NCBI GenBank assembly: GCA_963752565.1
Contig: CAVVZC010000015.1
Span: 1-64,000, forward strand
From: UBA11574 sp963752565
GTDB taxonomy: Bacteria; Desulfobacterota; Desulfobacteria; Desulfobacterales; UBA11574
Direction: 5' to 3'
DNA: 64,000 bases
Under the pieces are notes generated by a model that did not search any database, was not told where the DNA came from, and worked only from the letters and a program-made list of their open reading frames with translations. A program made the translations under genes and the position numbers. Below are positions 51,558 through 60,903 of this stretch, in pieces; positions within the stretch are counted from its first letter, which is position 1; the number at the start of each line of letters is the position of its first letter.

Positions 51558-52213
51558 ATGGGAGTAAGAGTCAGACAAAAAACTAAAGGGAAGGGGAATC
51601 CGTGGTGGGTGTTCATATCCCACAATGGGAAAGGACTTATAGAAAGGTGGGCGATAAGAAAGCAGCCGAGGCCGTCGCCAGTAGAATCCGGGCAAAGCTC
51701 GAATTGGGGAGTTGGGTTTTGAGGATAAGAAGCCAGCGCTTTCTTTCAAAGAACATGCAAAAATATGGATTTCATTATCTCACGACTGGAAAGAGTCAAC
51801 ACGCTAAAGTTATTTAGAAAACTTGAATAATCACATCTTGACGAACAACACAAAAACGAGATGCCTTGAAGAAAGGGAAACCTATTTCCGATTTTGTATT
51901 TGCCGGAACAAGGAGTGAACTGCTTAACAGAAACTCATTTAAATACGCCTTAGATCGTTGCACAGAGAAAGTATGGTTGCATCAAATTCGCATACATAGC
52001 CTGAGACATTCATATGCTACCATCAGATTAATGAAAGGCCATAATGTGGGGGATGTGAGTTACCAGTTAGGCCACAGCAGTATAAAAATAACCTATGATG
52101 TATATGCTCAATGGATGCCCGGACAGTTTAAATCGGAAGTTGATGAGCTTGACACCCCGTCCCCAGATGCACCCCAGATGCACCCGCAAACGGCCCCAAA
52201 ACAATATTCATAA
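51558..52213 (+). pseudogene. tyrosine recombinase (phage-type integrase), decayed
   Basis: The first 80 codons, with at least two frameshifts, give an integrase N terminus (GVRVRQKTKGKGNPWWVFIS, KVGDKKAAEAVASRIRAKLE and SFKEHAKIWIS). After a stop-rich stretch the frame at 51866 gives the C-terminal catalytic part: LKKGKPISDFVFAGT, IRIHSLRHSYATIRL (His-x2-Arg) and LGHSSIKITYDVYAQW with the nucleophile Tyr. About 180 residues including the first catalytic Arg are missing. So the element it served can no longer excise. Confidence 0.88.
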
Positions 52214-52275
52214 AGATTTCAATAGTTTTTAGTGAATGTTGTCAAACAGCAGATTAGCAGTCAAGCTTTTTAAAT

Positions 52276-52303
52276 TTGACATGTCACAAAGTGGTATTAT
52301 TCT
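52276..52303 (+). promoter_or_regulatory. promoter of the DUF1059 gene with CACAAAGTG spacer motif
   Basis: TTGACA (52276-52281), 16-nt spacer containing CACAAAGTGG, TATTCT (52298-52303). The stretch TTGACATGTCACAAAGTGG matches the small RNA promoter at 33.83 kb (TTGACATATCACATTGTGG) at 16 of 19 positions. Confidence 0.65.
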
Positions 52304-52379
52304 ATATTGAAATTCAAAACCGCTGTCCTTTAAACTAACAGCAACCTACTTTATATTCACTTTTAACAAAGGGAGGACC

Positions 52380-52589
52380 ATGACTATGGAACGATACTTT
52401 ATTGATTACAGCGACTACCCTAGTGATGCTAAGTGTACTTTAGCTCTTTCGGCTGACACAAGGGACGAGCTATTGGAAGCTGTTGTTCAGCATGCAACAG
52501 AAGTTCATGGGAGCGAAGACACTCCTAAATTTAGAGACATGATTGTGAAGGGAATTCAAGATATGACGCCCCCCTTCTCAGTGTCATAG
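52380..52589 (+). CDS. DUF1059 small protein
   Basis: 69 residues. RYFIDYSDYPSDAKCTLALS, ADTRDELLEAVVQHATEVHG and FRDMIVKGIQ match the DUF1059 family (small proteins with conserved Cys and His that may bind metal). GGGAGGA is 3-4 nt before the ATG. It has its own promoter and terminator, so is a single-gene unit. Confidence 0.85.
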   Translation: MTMERYFIDYSDYPSDAKCTLALSADTRDELLEAVVQHATEVHGSEDTPKFRDMIVKGIQDMTPPFSVS

Positions 52590-52672
52590 CTGTTGATTTT
52601 CTGCAAACAATAGCATTCTATGCACAAAATGTGAAATGAGTCGCATAACAATTGCACCTACTCGAAAAATTA

Positions 52673-52706
52673 AAGCCAACCAAAAGATATAATGGTTGGC
52701 TTTTTT
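52673..52706 (+). terminator. Rho-independent terminator of the DUF1059 gene
   Basis: AAGCCAACC pairs with GGTTGGCTT over a 12-nt loop, followed by TTTTT. Confidence 0.85.
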
Positions 52707-52904
52707 AATCGAAAATTTACGATTACAACCGAGTGATCACAAACTTTGAGTACTCATTTTAGGCTTAAAATTCCTTCCAAATGTAATAGCAAAAACAAAT
52801 TTAAAGTTGAGGGCTTCATACAGAAATCATTATCATACAAGGGAGTCTGAATTGAAGATTTAAGGTAGAAGTCTGAGTCTTTAGTTTAAAGATGGGTAAC
52901 TGTT

Positions 52905-55262
52905 TTAAAATTGTTGGTCTAAAATTTTTCTTATTTCCAATGACAGAAATTTAATATCGAATGGTTTCTGAATAAATCCATCACAACCGCGAGATAATAT
53001 CTTGCTTGCCTGGCCATCGATGCTATACCCACTTGAAAGAAGAACCTTTATGTTAGGATTGACATCTCTAAGCTTGTCATAGATATCTCCACCACCCATC
53101 TCCGGCATGACCATGTCCAGGATGACCATATCGATCTTTTTTTGATTAATTTTGTAAATTTCTATAGCCTCTTTTCCGCTCTTTGCAGTTAAGACTTGAT
53201 AACCTAATTTTTCTAAAACATCACGGCCAACATCTATTATCATTTCCTCATCATCCACAAGCAGAACTGTCTCTGTACCCGTTAATATTTCTTTTTGTAG
53301 CATCTTTTCTTTAACTATCTTTTTATCAGATGCCGGCAGGAAAATGTTGAACGTCGTCCCTTTACCTTCTCTACTGTATACATTGATAATGCCGCCATGA
53401 CTTTTGATAATTCCATAAGCCGAGGCAAGCCCCAACCCCGTACCCCTACTCACCTCTTTGGTGGTAAAAAACGGATCAAATATTCTATGTTGAATGGTTT
53501 CATCAATACCAATACCGGTATCTGTAACAGAAATTTTTACATACCTGCCAGATTTCACTCCATATGGTTTAACATCGTTATCATTTAAAATAACATTTTC
53601 TGTTTGAAGATAAAGCTCTCCAGTTCCAGACATGGCTTGCCATGCATTGACATAGAGGTTTAAAATGACCTGTTCAATCTGAGACGGGTCTACTTCTACT
53701 GCCCAGATGTCTGCTTGACTTTTTTTGTGTATGGTAATCTCTTTTTTAGTTCTGCCAAACATATCTGAGCTTTTATTGATAATTTCGTTCATGTCAGTCG
53801 GTTTGACTTCATATTTGCCGCTTCTGGCAAAGCCCAGGAGTTGTTTGGTAAGATTTGCCGCATTCTTTATATAATCCTCTATTCTATTGAGGTATTCAAA
53901 ATTGGGGTGATTAGAATCGATGTCAAATGATAATAGTGACGTACATCCTTGAATGCCCATTAACATATTATTAAAGTCGTGAGCAATGCCTCCGGCCAGT
54001 GTGCCAACGGCCTCCATTTTCATGGCTTGTTGAAGTTGATTTTCCAGCTTTTTCTGTTCACTGATATCTCTTAAATTTATGACACTGCCCATAGGGTCTC
54101 CATCCTCACCCAAATAAATGGCTCCGCTTATACTCACAGGAATAATGCTTCCTTCTTTTGTGTAACGGCGAGTTTCAATGCCCGAAAAGTTTTCTCCGGA
54201 TAATACTTTATTGATCATCATTTTGGTTTCCGGCCAAGTTTCCGTTGGCACAAAAACATCCATTGATTTGCCAAAACATTCCTCTAATGTCCATCCAAAA
54301 ACATTTGTGAAGGCTATATTAAAGTAGGTTACTTTACCCTCCATATCGTAAACGACAACAGGGTCAGGATTTGCTTCCAGAACGATACGATATTTTTCTT
54401 CACTTTGTGTCAAGGCATCCTCAATACGCTTACGTTCAGTGATATCTCTAGCAACTGAAATCATGGCAACAACGTTTCCTTCACGAATTAAAGGGGCGGC
54501 ACTGACTTCACCGAACTTCTTCGTTCCATCCCTGGAAATAAATTCGTATTGAGACAGAGGAATCCGTTCTCCTGAAAGGACTTTCATCATATCAGAAAAG
54601 GCTTTATCCAATGAATCCGGGTCAAGGACATTCAAATCCTGTATGGGATTTCCGATCATTTCCTCGGGTTTGTATCCCAGTATCCTTTCTACAGAAGGAG
54701 ATATATTTATAATCTTAAAATCAGGATCTATTGAGAATATAACGTCAGATATATTTTCAAAGTATAGGCGGTGTCGTTCCTCACTCTGTTGCAACGCTTT
54801 TTCTGCCTGTTTACGTTCGGTGATGTCTCGAAAACTCCATACACGTCCGGCAATTTTATCCTTTCGCATCAACGGACAAGAATAGCGTTCTAAAATCTGT
54901 CCGTTTTTAAAGTAGATCGTATCAAAATCTTCATCTGTTGAATTGTATAGTTCCTGAACTTTTGAGAGAAATGCCTCAGGATATAACAACTGATCTAAAA
55001 CATAGCTGAGCAAGTTTTTATCATCCCTGGTTTCGATAAGTTCATTTGGAATATTCCATATCTGTGAAAATCGATTGTTGACATGACTGATTTTATCGTT
55101 TTTATCCACAACAAGAATTCCATCTGCAGTTGATTCTATTGTTTCTTTTAGAAGCTCCTCGTTTTCCCGAAGCGCACGCTCAAGAGAATTCTGTTCAAGT
55201 GACTTTTTCTCTAATTCTTTAACCCTTTGCTCCAATTCTTCATAGGTCGGTTTATCGGCCAT
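52905..55262 (-). CDS. PAS-PAS-PAS hybrid sensor histidine kinase with receiver
   Basis: 785 residues from the ATG at 55262 (GGGGGA 7 nt upstream; a TTG at 55277 overlaps that site). An N-terminal coiled coil (YEELEQRVKELEKKSL), three PAS domains (TIESTADGILVVDKNDKISH; YFENISDVIFSIDPDFKI; VLEANPDPVVVYDMEGKV), H-box GTLAGGIAHDFNNMLMGI, N-box LNLYVNAWQAM, DTGIGIDE, FFTTKEVSRGTGLGLASAYG, and a C-terminal receiver with VLLVDDEEMIID and MVILDMVMPEMGG. No membrane segment, so it senses inside the cell. It is an orphan: no regulator gene is adjacent. Confidence 0.95.
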   Translation of the reverse strand: MADKPTYEELEQRVKELEKKSLEQNSLERALRENEELLKETIESTADGILVVDKNDKISHVNNRFSQIWNIPNELIETRDDKNLLSYVLDQLLYPEAFLSKVQELYNSTDEDFDTIYFKNGQILERYSCPLMRKDKIAGRVWSFRDITERKQAEKALQQSEERHRLYFENISDVIFSIDPDFKIINISPSVERILGYKPEEMIGNPIQDLNVLDPDSLDKAFSDMMKVLSGERIPLSQYEFISRDGTKKFGEVSAAPLIREGNVVAMISVARDITERKRIEDALTQSEEKYRIVLEANPDPVVVYDMEGKVTYFNIAFTNVFGWTLEECFGKSMDVFVPTETWPETKMMINKVLSGENFSGIETRRYTKEGSIIPVSISGAIYLGEDGDPMGSVINLRDISEQKKLENQLQQAMKMEAVGTLAGGIAHDFNNMLMGIQGCTSLLSFDIDSNHPNFEYLNRIEDYIKNAANLTKQLLGFARSGKYEVKPTDMNEIINKSSDMFGRTKKEITIHKKSQADIWAVEVDPSQIEQVILNLYVNAWQAMSGTGELYLQTENVILNDNDVKPYGVKSGRYVKISVTDTGIGIDETIQHRIFDPFFTTKEVSRGTGLGLASAYGIIKSHGGIINVYSREGKGTTFNIFLPASDKKIVKEKMLQKEILTGTETVLLVDDEEMIIDVGRDVLEKLGYQVLTAKSGKEAIEIYKINQKKIDMVILDMVMPEMGGGDIYDKLRDVNPNIKVLLSSGYSIDGQASKILSRGCDGFIQKPFDIKFLSLEIRKILDQQF

Positions 55263-55564
55263 TAATTTATCCCCCAATCGCTTTTAAATCAAAAAAGGCC
55301 CATAACATGGTATCGTTGAATACCGTATATGAGCCTTATTGCCTCACATAGGGTTACCCCCCTTATAATTATTATCGTTTATGCTGATTTATTATTTTTA
55401 AGGGTATTATACATCGGTCGGCAGTCCATTTGCAAGAAGGGATTATTTTGAGGACCAGTACATACAAAAAGCATAATTATAGGATTTGATTTCCATGAAT
55501 AAAATCGTGTCTGAAACTTCAATCGCAGAATAATGAAGATTTATGATCGAAATGGAACAAGGAA

Positions 55565-55640
55565 GATATTACCAGTATCAATACCCTTCACAGCAACAAT
55601 TGATATACTGATATCATATTTATTTAGGGTCAAGTCAAGT
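55565..55640 (-). repeat. dispersed promoter-like repeat A, copy 4
   Basis: On the minus strand: CTTGACTTGACCC, AAATATGATATCAGTATATC, AATTGTTGCTGTGA, TTGATACTGGTAA. It points toward the hybrid kinase gene, whose start is 300 nt further, so it may carry that gene's promoter. Confidence 0.68.
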
Positions 55641-55885
55641 AAATCCTATTTTTAAAAATTATCAAATCATCTCTGTTCTGTGGCAAATCATTAGAAAACA
55701 AATTAGGGATTCCAAAGGGTTAATCTGTGTTCATCTGCGGTTAATTTCAAAGGTTTACCTGTAACAATGTATCATTCTTGGCAACATCCTTGACATTTTT
55801 GGTTAAATATGCGAAAAAACATATAAATTCCAAGATAGTCGCTTAAACCTTAAACAAAGAAAGAGAATATGCGATGGATACAATG

Positions 55886-55920
55886 ACCTCATTTCTCGGA
55901 TAGAGAGGTGGGGTTTTTTT
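55886..55920 (+). terminator. terminator-like hairpin
   Basis: ACCTC...GAGGT with GGGG and T7. The sequence around it (GACCTCATTTCTCGGATAGAGAGGT) resembles 34294-34322 (GACCCCATTTCCC, ATAGAGAGGGGGT), so both may descend from one element. The upstream gene it would serve is unclear. Confidence 0.45.
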
Positions 55921-56071
55921 ATGAATGGGGTTAGATTTTGTGCCAAAAATAACAGGTTCCATTCAAAATTGAATAAGTGGCATCAAAGCATTCGCTGTAC
56001 AGCATCAAAGACAACATAGACAATAAGCACGTTCTTATCGAACGTCCCCAAGACAAAGGAAGGGGGGCAAG

Positions 56072-56626
56072 ATGGTCATCTGGATAATCGTATTTGTGAT
56101 TCTTCTGGGAATCATCCTTTATGCCATTGGACTTTACAACAAGCTGGTTCGAAATAAAAACATGGTGGCAGAGGGCTGGAGTGGTATTGAAGTGCAGCTC
56201 AAGCGACGATCCAATCTGATTCCGAATCTCATTGAAACGGTCAAAGGGTATATGGCGCACGAGGCCGGACTTCTGTCCGAAATTGTAAAACTCAGGTCCA
56301 GGAGCAAAGAAACCCATGCGGTGGCTGAAAAGAGCCGGATAGAGTCTGCCCTAACCCGGTCGTTGGGCAACCTTTTGGCCCTGGCCGAAGCGTATCCCGA
56401 CTTGAAAGCCAGCCAGAATTTTCTGGACCTTCAAGACGATCTTTCCCAAATCGAAAGCGAAATACAGATGGCCCGCCGATACTATAACGGCACGGTAAGA
56501 AATCTGAATATCTCCATCGAATCCTTTCCCAGCAACCTCATTGCCGAGCGATTCAGGTTTGAAAAAGCGGATTTTTTTGAAATTGAAGATGTCGTCGAAC
56601 GGGAGGTGCCGGAGGTCAATTTTTAA
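56072..56626 (+). CDS. lemA: LemA family protein
   Basis: 184 residues: an N-terminal membrane helix (VIWIIVFVILLGIILYAIGL), then the LemA helical bundle YNKLVRNKNMVAEGWSGIEV, LKRRSNLIPNLIETVKGYMA, LLALAEAYPDLKASQNFLDL and ARRYYNGTVRNLNISIESFP. Function of LemA is not established; it is commonly next to a DUF2207 or peptidase gene, as here, and is thought to work at the envelope. GGGGGG stands about 6 nt before the ATG. Confidence 0.92.
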   Translation: MVIWIIVFVILLGIILYAIGLYNKLVRNKNMVAEGWSGIEVQLKRRSNLIPNLIETVKGYMAHEAGLLSEIVKLRSRSKETHAVAEKSRIESALTRSLGNLLALAEAYPDLKASQNFLDLQDDLSQIESEIQMARRYYNGTVRNLNISIESFPSNLIAERFRFEKADFFEIEDVVEREVPEVNF

Positions 56627-56707
56627 CCTGGATATTTCACGAGTTCAAAACGCGCAGTTCAAAAGTTAAATCCCGTCTTGAGAAGCATCAAGCCAGGGGG
56701 CAGATAA

Positions 56708-58639
56708 ATGAACCCAAACACGCCAAGGGCCCGGATTCTGATTATATGGGGAGTGCTGACGTTTCTGCTTTCGTCTGCCGTTGTTGCAAAACAGACAGAA
56801 CGCATTTTAAGCTTCAAAAGCCACATCCGGATCCAAACCGACGGCAGTATGAAGGTCACTGAAACCATCACCGTATATTCAGCCGGCCAACAGATCAAGC
56901 GTGGTATTTACCGCGACTTTCCGACCCAATATAAAGATCGTTTCGGAAATACCGTGCAGGTCGGTTTTGAGGTGCTTCAGGTGCTCAGAAAAGGCCGGCC
57001 CGAAGACTTTCATTTAAAAAAGACGGCCAACGGTATCCGGATTTACATGGGGCGGAAAAACCAGATGGTGCGTACCGGTGTGCATGCATATACGCTCACC
57101 TATCGAACAGACCGGCAACTTGGATATTTCGACGAATTCGACGAGCTCTACTGGAATGTTACCGGTAATGGATGGACTTTTTCCATTGAGAAGGTCCAGG
57201 CCGTGGTAGAACCGCCACCCTATGCAGAAGTTCTCGAGGTTTCGGCCTTCACGGGCCCCAAGGGTGCCCGGGGGCAGAATTTTTCGGTCAATCGCGATGA
57301 TCTGGGCAACATCCATTTTGTCACTACCCGGCCGCTCAGGCCCCGGGAAGGTCTGACCATCGCTGTTTCCTGGCCCAAAGGTTTTGTGCCAACACCCGGT
57401 TTCACAGATAAGGTCGGCTATTTCCTTAGCGACAATCCCGCAACCATCGCCGCTGTTCTGGGGATGATCATTTTGATGGCGTATTATCTGTCAATATGGT
57501 TCAAAATAGGCCGGGATCCTGCCAAAGGACCGATCATACCTCTGTTCTTACCGCCAAAAGGCTTCACGCCTGCGGCCGTACGTTTTGTGACCCGGATGGG
57601 CTTTGATCATAAATCTTTTGCTTCAGCAGTGGTCAACATGGCGGTCAAAGGCTTTCTGAACATTCAGGAAAACGAAGACGAATATACCCTGTCTAAAACC
57701 GGAACCAGTGGACCCCTGCTCTCTATGGGCGAAAGAAAGATCGCTAAAAATCTGTTTCAAGGGGCAGATCGCATAAAACTGGAAACCGCCAATCACAACA
57801 AAATCGGCAAGGCTATGGATTCTTTTAAAAAAAGCCTGAAGCTCGATTTTGAAAAACTCTATTTCCAGCACAATTCAAAATGGCTGATCCCGGGGGTTGT
57901 CATCTCTTTGCTCACTCTGGTGTGTATGGTGTTGACAGCCCCTGAAATCGGGGCCGCCGTTTTTATGTTGGTCTGGTTGTCCATTTGGACGGGGGCCTGT
58001 TTGGCACTGGTTTGGACCACTGTCAATGCATGGAAAACCGCCTTTTCTAGTGACAACCCCGGAGGCTTTAAAAAAAAAGCAGGCCCTTTGGGCATCACAT
58101 TGTTTACGCTGCCTTTTGTTGGATTCGAGTTCTTCGGTATGTGGGCCTTTTCCAGTCTGGCCTCGCCCATGGCGGTTGTGGCACTGTTTCTGGTTATCTT
58201 AATCAATTTCATCTTTTATCACCTGATGAAGGCACCCACCATCTATGGCCGCAGGATCATGGATCAGATCGAGGGGTTTAAACTCTATCTTTCTGTGGCT
58301 GAAAAACAAGGCCTTGACATGCGAAATCCTCCGGAAAAAACCCCGCAGCTATTTGAAAAATTCCTTCCTTACGCTCTGGCCTTAGACGTCGAAAACCAGT
58401 GGAGCGAACAGTTTGCTGATGTACTGGCCCAGGCGGGATGGGGCAGCGATTATTCGCCGTCCTGGTATATCGGCGGGAACTGGCACAATTTGGGTGCATC
58501 CGGCATGGCAAAAAACCTTGGATCATCCTTTTCTTCGGCCATCTCTTCGTCTTCTTCTCCACCCGGATCCAGTTCGGGCGGTGGCGGTGGCGGTTCGTCC
58601 GGCGGTGGCGGTGGTGGTGGCGGTGGCGGCGGATGGTAG
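56708..58639 (+). CDS. DUF2207 membrane protein
   Basis: 643 residues. Signal peptide (ILIIWGVLTFLLSSAVVAK), a periplasmic DUF2207 domain (ILSFKSHIRIQTDGSMKVTE, KRGIYRDFPTQYKD, AYTLTYRTDRQLGYFDEFDE and WNVTGNGWTF), a membrane helix (TIAAVLGMIILMAYYLSIWF), a cytoplasmic part (AAVRFVTRMGFDHKSFASAV), further helices and a Ser/Gly-rich end (14 or more Gly after about residue 615), typical of the family. It works with LemA upstream (82-nt gap). Role unknown, likely envelope. Confidence 0.9.
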   Translation: MNPNTPRARILIIWGVLTFLLSSAVVAKQTERILSFKSHIRIQTDGSMKVTETITVYSAGQQIKRGIYRDFPTQYKDRFGNTVQVGFEVLQVLRKGRPEDFHLKKTANGIRIYMGRKNQMVRTGVHAYTLTYRTDRQLGYFDEFDELYWNVTGNGWTFSIEKVQAVVEPPPYAEVLEVSAFTGPKGARGQNFSVNRDDLGNIHFVTTRPLRPREGLTIAVSWPKGFVPTPGFTDKVGYFLSDNPATIAAVLGMIILMAYYLSIWFKIGRDPAKGPIIPLFLPPKGFTPAAVRFVTRMGFDHKSFASAVVNMAVKGFLNIQENEDEYTLSKTGTSGPLLSMGERKIAKNLFQGADRIKLETANHNKIGKAMDSFKKSLKLDFEKLYFQHNSKWLIPGVVISLLTLVCMVLTAPEIGAAVFMLVWLSIWTGACLALVWTTVNAWKTAFSSDNPGGFKKKAGPLGITLFTLPFVGFEFFGMWAFSSLASPMAVVALFLVILINFIFYHLMKAPTIYGRRIMDQIEGFKLYLSVAEKQGLDMRNPPEKTPQLFEKFLPYALALDVENQWSEQFADVLAQAGWGSDYSPSWYIGGNWHNLGASGMAKNLGSSFSSAISSSSSPPGSSSGGGGGGSSGGGGGGGGGGGW

Positions 58640-58833
58640 TCTATCCCTGACCCCTGTCTGTCGCAACATCGTGGAGATCTCGATCCATTGGGGTCGGCTA
58701 AGCAATTAAACGTTTTTGACTAAATAAAGAAATCAAACACTCTGTGCTCTCTTCGCCCCGAGCGTAGCCCGTCTAACGGGACAAGCCCCGCTCTGCGGCA
58801 CAGGCAGGGTGGTGAATAAAAAAGGAGGTTACC

Positions 58834-59025
58834 ATGCTGTGTAGTTTTTCAACATTGGACAATACCAACCTGGAAGCCATTCAGGCCCTGGAAAAAGAAC
58901 TCGGAAAGATGTTGTTGTCTTTTTCCTGTCATGATATTGAGCCGGCAGTCATCGATGATGAAACGCTTTCAAAAATCAGTGAGCTGGAAAAAAAGCTCGG
59001 TGTCGTTTTGGTGGCCGTCAAATAA
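58834..59025 (+). CDS. 63-residue duplicated small protein, copy 2
   Basis: Nearly identical to the protein at 46510: the differences seen are N to T in LDNTNLE, G to S and Q to K in ISELEKKLG. AAAGGAGG precedes the ATG. It sits just before the ABC export operon but is probably a separate unit. DNA before the ribosome site is not shared, so only the gene was copied. Confidence 0.78.
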   Translation: MLCSFSTLDNTNLEAIQALEKELGKMLLSFSCHDIEPAVIDDETLSKISELEKKLGVVLVAVK

Positions 59026-59070
59026 AAAACAAACGGTGAGTCTCCTGCAAAGCCAAAATGGGGTAACTTA

Positions 59071-60225
59071 ATGAATCGCCGATATATCCGCTGGATTATT
59101 CTGGTCCTGGTCATTGCAGCCGCAGCCGTTATCGTATGGTTTTTCACCCGACCGAAACCTGTCGAAGTTGTTATCAAGCCTGTGGACCGCGGCATTGTGG
59201 AACGGACCGTAGCAAATACACGTGCGGGAACCGTGAAAGCCTGCCGGAGGGCCAAGCTCTCTCCAAGTGTCGGAGGTCAAATTGCAAAACTTGGTGTCCG
59301 TGAGGGCGACACGGTGAAAGAAGGAGACCTTCTTCTCGAAATCTGGAACCAGGACCTGGTTGCAGAAGTTCAACTGGCCCAAAGCGAGGCCGAGGCTGCG
59401 AGGTCACGAGCAAGGGCGGCATGTTTGAAGGCCGAAGTCTCCCAGCGGGAAGCCAACCGTCTGGTAAAGCTTCACGATAAGGGAGTAGCTTCGGAAGAAA
59501 AGACAGACAAAGCCGTGACCGATGCCAAAGCCCTCAGGGCCGATTGCAAAGCAGCAACTGCATCCGTCCTGATGAGCAAGGCCCGTATTGGCGTCGTCAA
59601 AGCAAACCTGGACCGTACCCGCCTTATCGCCCCTTTTGATGGGGTTGTCGCGGAAATCAACGGAGAGCTGAGTGAATTCGTAACACCATCGCCAATCGGC
59701 ATCGCCACACCGCCGGTGGTGGACCTTATCGACAACACCTGCTTTTATATAACGGCACCCATCGATGAAGTCGATGTTCCCAAAATTGCACCCGATATGA
59801 CTGCCCGGGTGAGCCTGGACGCCTTCGGTGATCGTCACTTTCCCGGCAAGGTCCGCCGGATCGCGCCCTATGTGCTCGATCGCGAAAAGCAGGCCCGCAC
59901 CGTGGACGTGGAGGTACAATTCACCATACCGGAAGACATCCCAAAAATGCTGGCGGGCTACAGCGCGGACGTGGAAATCATATTGGATGTTCGGCAAAAC
60001 ACGCTGCGCATTCCCACCACAGCCGTCCTGGACGGGGATCGTGTATTTGTTTATCTGGCCGGCAACAAAGTGATCAAAGCACGCACTTTCAAAAGCGGAA
60101 TTTCCAATTGGCACTATACCGAGGTCATTTCCGGCCTGAAGCCGGACGAACTGGTCGTGATCAATGTGGATGACGCCGGAATGAAGGACAATGCGGCCGC
60201 TGTTTTATCCAATGAGGAGCGATGA
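59071..60225 (+). CDS. periplasmic adaptor (MacA/HlyD-like) of an ABC exporter
   Basis: 384 residues. N-terminal membrane helix (YIRWIILVLVIAAAAVIVWF), then the adaptor barrel VNTRAG-like ANTRAGTVKACRRAKLSPSV, GGQIAKLGVREGDTVKEGDL, an alpha hairpin (about residues 95-165), the lipoyl half RTRLIAPFDGVVAEINGELS and membrane-proximal strands to VVINVDDAGMKDNAA. It links the inner-membrane permease to an outer-membrane channel. The ATP-binding gene starts inside its stop (ATGA overlap), so it is an operon. Confidence 0.9.
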   Translation: MNRRYIRWIILVLVIAAAAVIVWFFTRPKPVEVVIKPVDRGIVERTVANTRAGTVKACRRAKLSPSVGGQIAKLGVREGDTVKEGDLLLEIWNQDLVAEVQLAQSEAEAARSRARAACLKAEVSQREANRLVKLHDKGVASEEKTDKAVTDAKALRADCKAATASVLMSKARIGVVKANLDRTRLIAPFDGVVAEINGELSEFVTPSPIGIATPPVVDLIDNTCFYITAPIDEVDVPKIAPDMTARVSLDAFGDRHFPGKVRRIAPYVLDREKQARTVDVEVQFTIPEDIPKMLAGYSADVEIILDVRQNTLRIPTTAVLDGDRVFVYLAGNKVIKARTFKSGISNWHYTEVISGLKPDELVVINVDDAGMKDNAAAVLSNEER

Positions 60226-60899
60226 TTCATTTAGCCGGTATCGAGAGGACATTTCTGGTGGGTGACGAAGCGGTTCACGCACTCAGCAGCGTGAACTTCA
60301 CGGTTCGTCAAGGGGAATATGTCGCCATCATGGGTCCTTCGGGATCAGGTAAATCGACACTGCTCAATATTATTGGGCTTTTGGACAGACCGGACAAGGG
60401 GATCTATACCCTGGAAAACCTGGACACCACCGAGTTGACCGATGACCAGCAGGCATCGGTGCGCCGCCACAAGATCGGTTTTGTCTTTCAGTTTTTCCAT
60501 CTGGTGTCCCGGCTTACCGCTGCTGAAAATGTGGAATTGCCGATGATCCTTGCAGACGTGGATCCTGCCTCCAGAAAATCTCGCGTCCAGGCTGCCCTCT
60601 CTTCCCTCGGCCTCAGGGACCGCGCCAAACATCGCCCGGACCAGCTATCCGGGGGACAACGTCAACGCGTTGCCATTGCCAGGGCCACCATTATGCAGCC
60701 GGATGTTATTCTGGCGGATGAGCCCACCGGCAACTTGGACCGGACTTCCGGAATTGAAGTCATCCGGATACTCGAAGACCTCCATAATAAGGGCATGACC
60801 CTGATTATGGTGACCCACGATCCCGATCTGAGCAAGCGGGCTTCTCGGAGAGTTCAGCTGGCAGACGGAAAGATCTCAACAGATATCGGGGGTTTTTGA
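60222..60899 (+). CDS. ABC transporter ATP-binding protein (MacB/LolD type)
   Basis: 225 residues. Walker A GPSGSGKST, Q-loop VFQFFHLV, signature LSGGQRQRVAIARA, Walker B VILADEPTGNLD and H-loop MVTHDPDLS, all intact. It is of the MacB/LolD/FtsE class that works with FtsX-type permeases. It overlaps the adaptor and is followed by the permease after 4 nt. Confidence 0.96.
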   Translation: MIHLAGIERTFLVGDEAVHALSSVNFTVRQGEYVAIMGPSGSGKSTLLNIIGLLDRPDKGIYTLENLDTTELTDDQQASVRRHKIGFVFQFFHLVSRLTAAENVELPMILADVDPASRKSRVQAALSSLGLRDRAKHRPDQLSGGQRQRVAIARATIMQPDVILADEPTGNLDRTSGIEVIRILEDLHNKGMTLIMVTHDPDLSKRASRRVQLADGKISTDIGGF

Positions 60900-60903
60900 A
60901 AAA

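Larger units (their letters stand above)
55263..56071. other. long intergenic region
   Basis: No gene. Contents: a compound hairpin at 55296-55337 (GGCCCATA...TATGAGCC enclosing GGTAT/ATACC), repeat A copy 4 in minus orientation at about 55565-55640, a short ATTAGAAAACAAA fragment at 55688 shared with the four-helix-bundle cassettes, and a terminator-like hairpin with T7 at 55886-55920. Confidence 0.55.

Noticed and set aside
58555..58636. GGC/GGT-rich run at the end of the DUF2207 gene as a repeat element
   Set aside because: It is the normal Gly-rich tail of the family.
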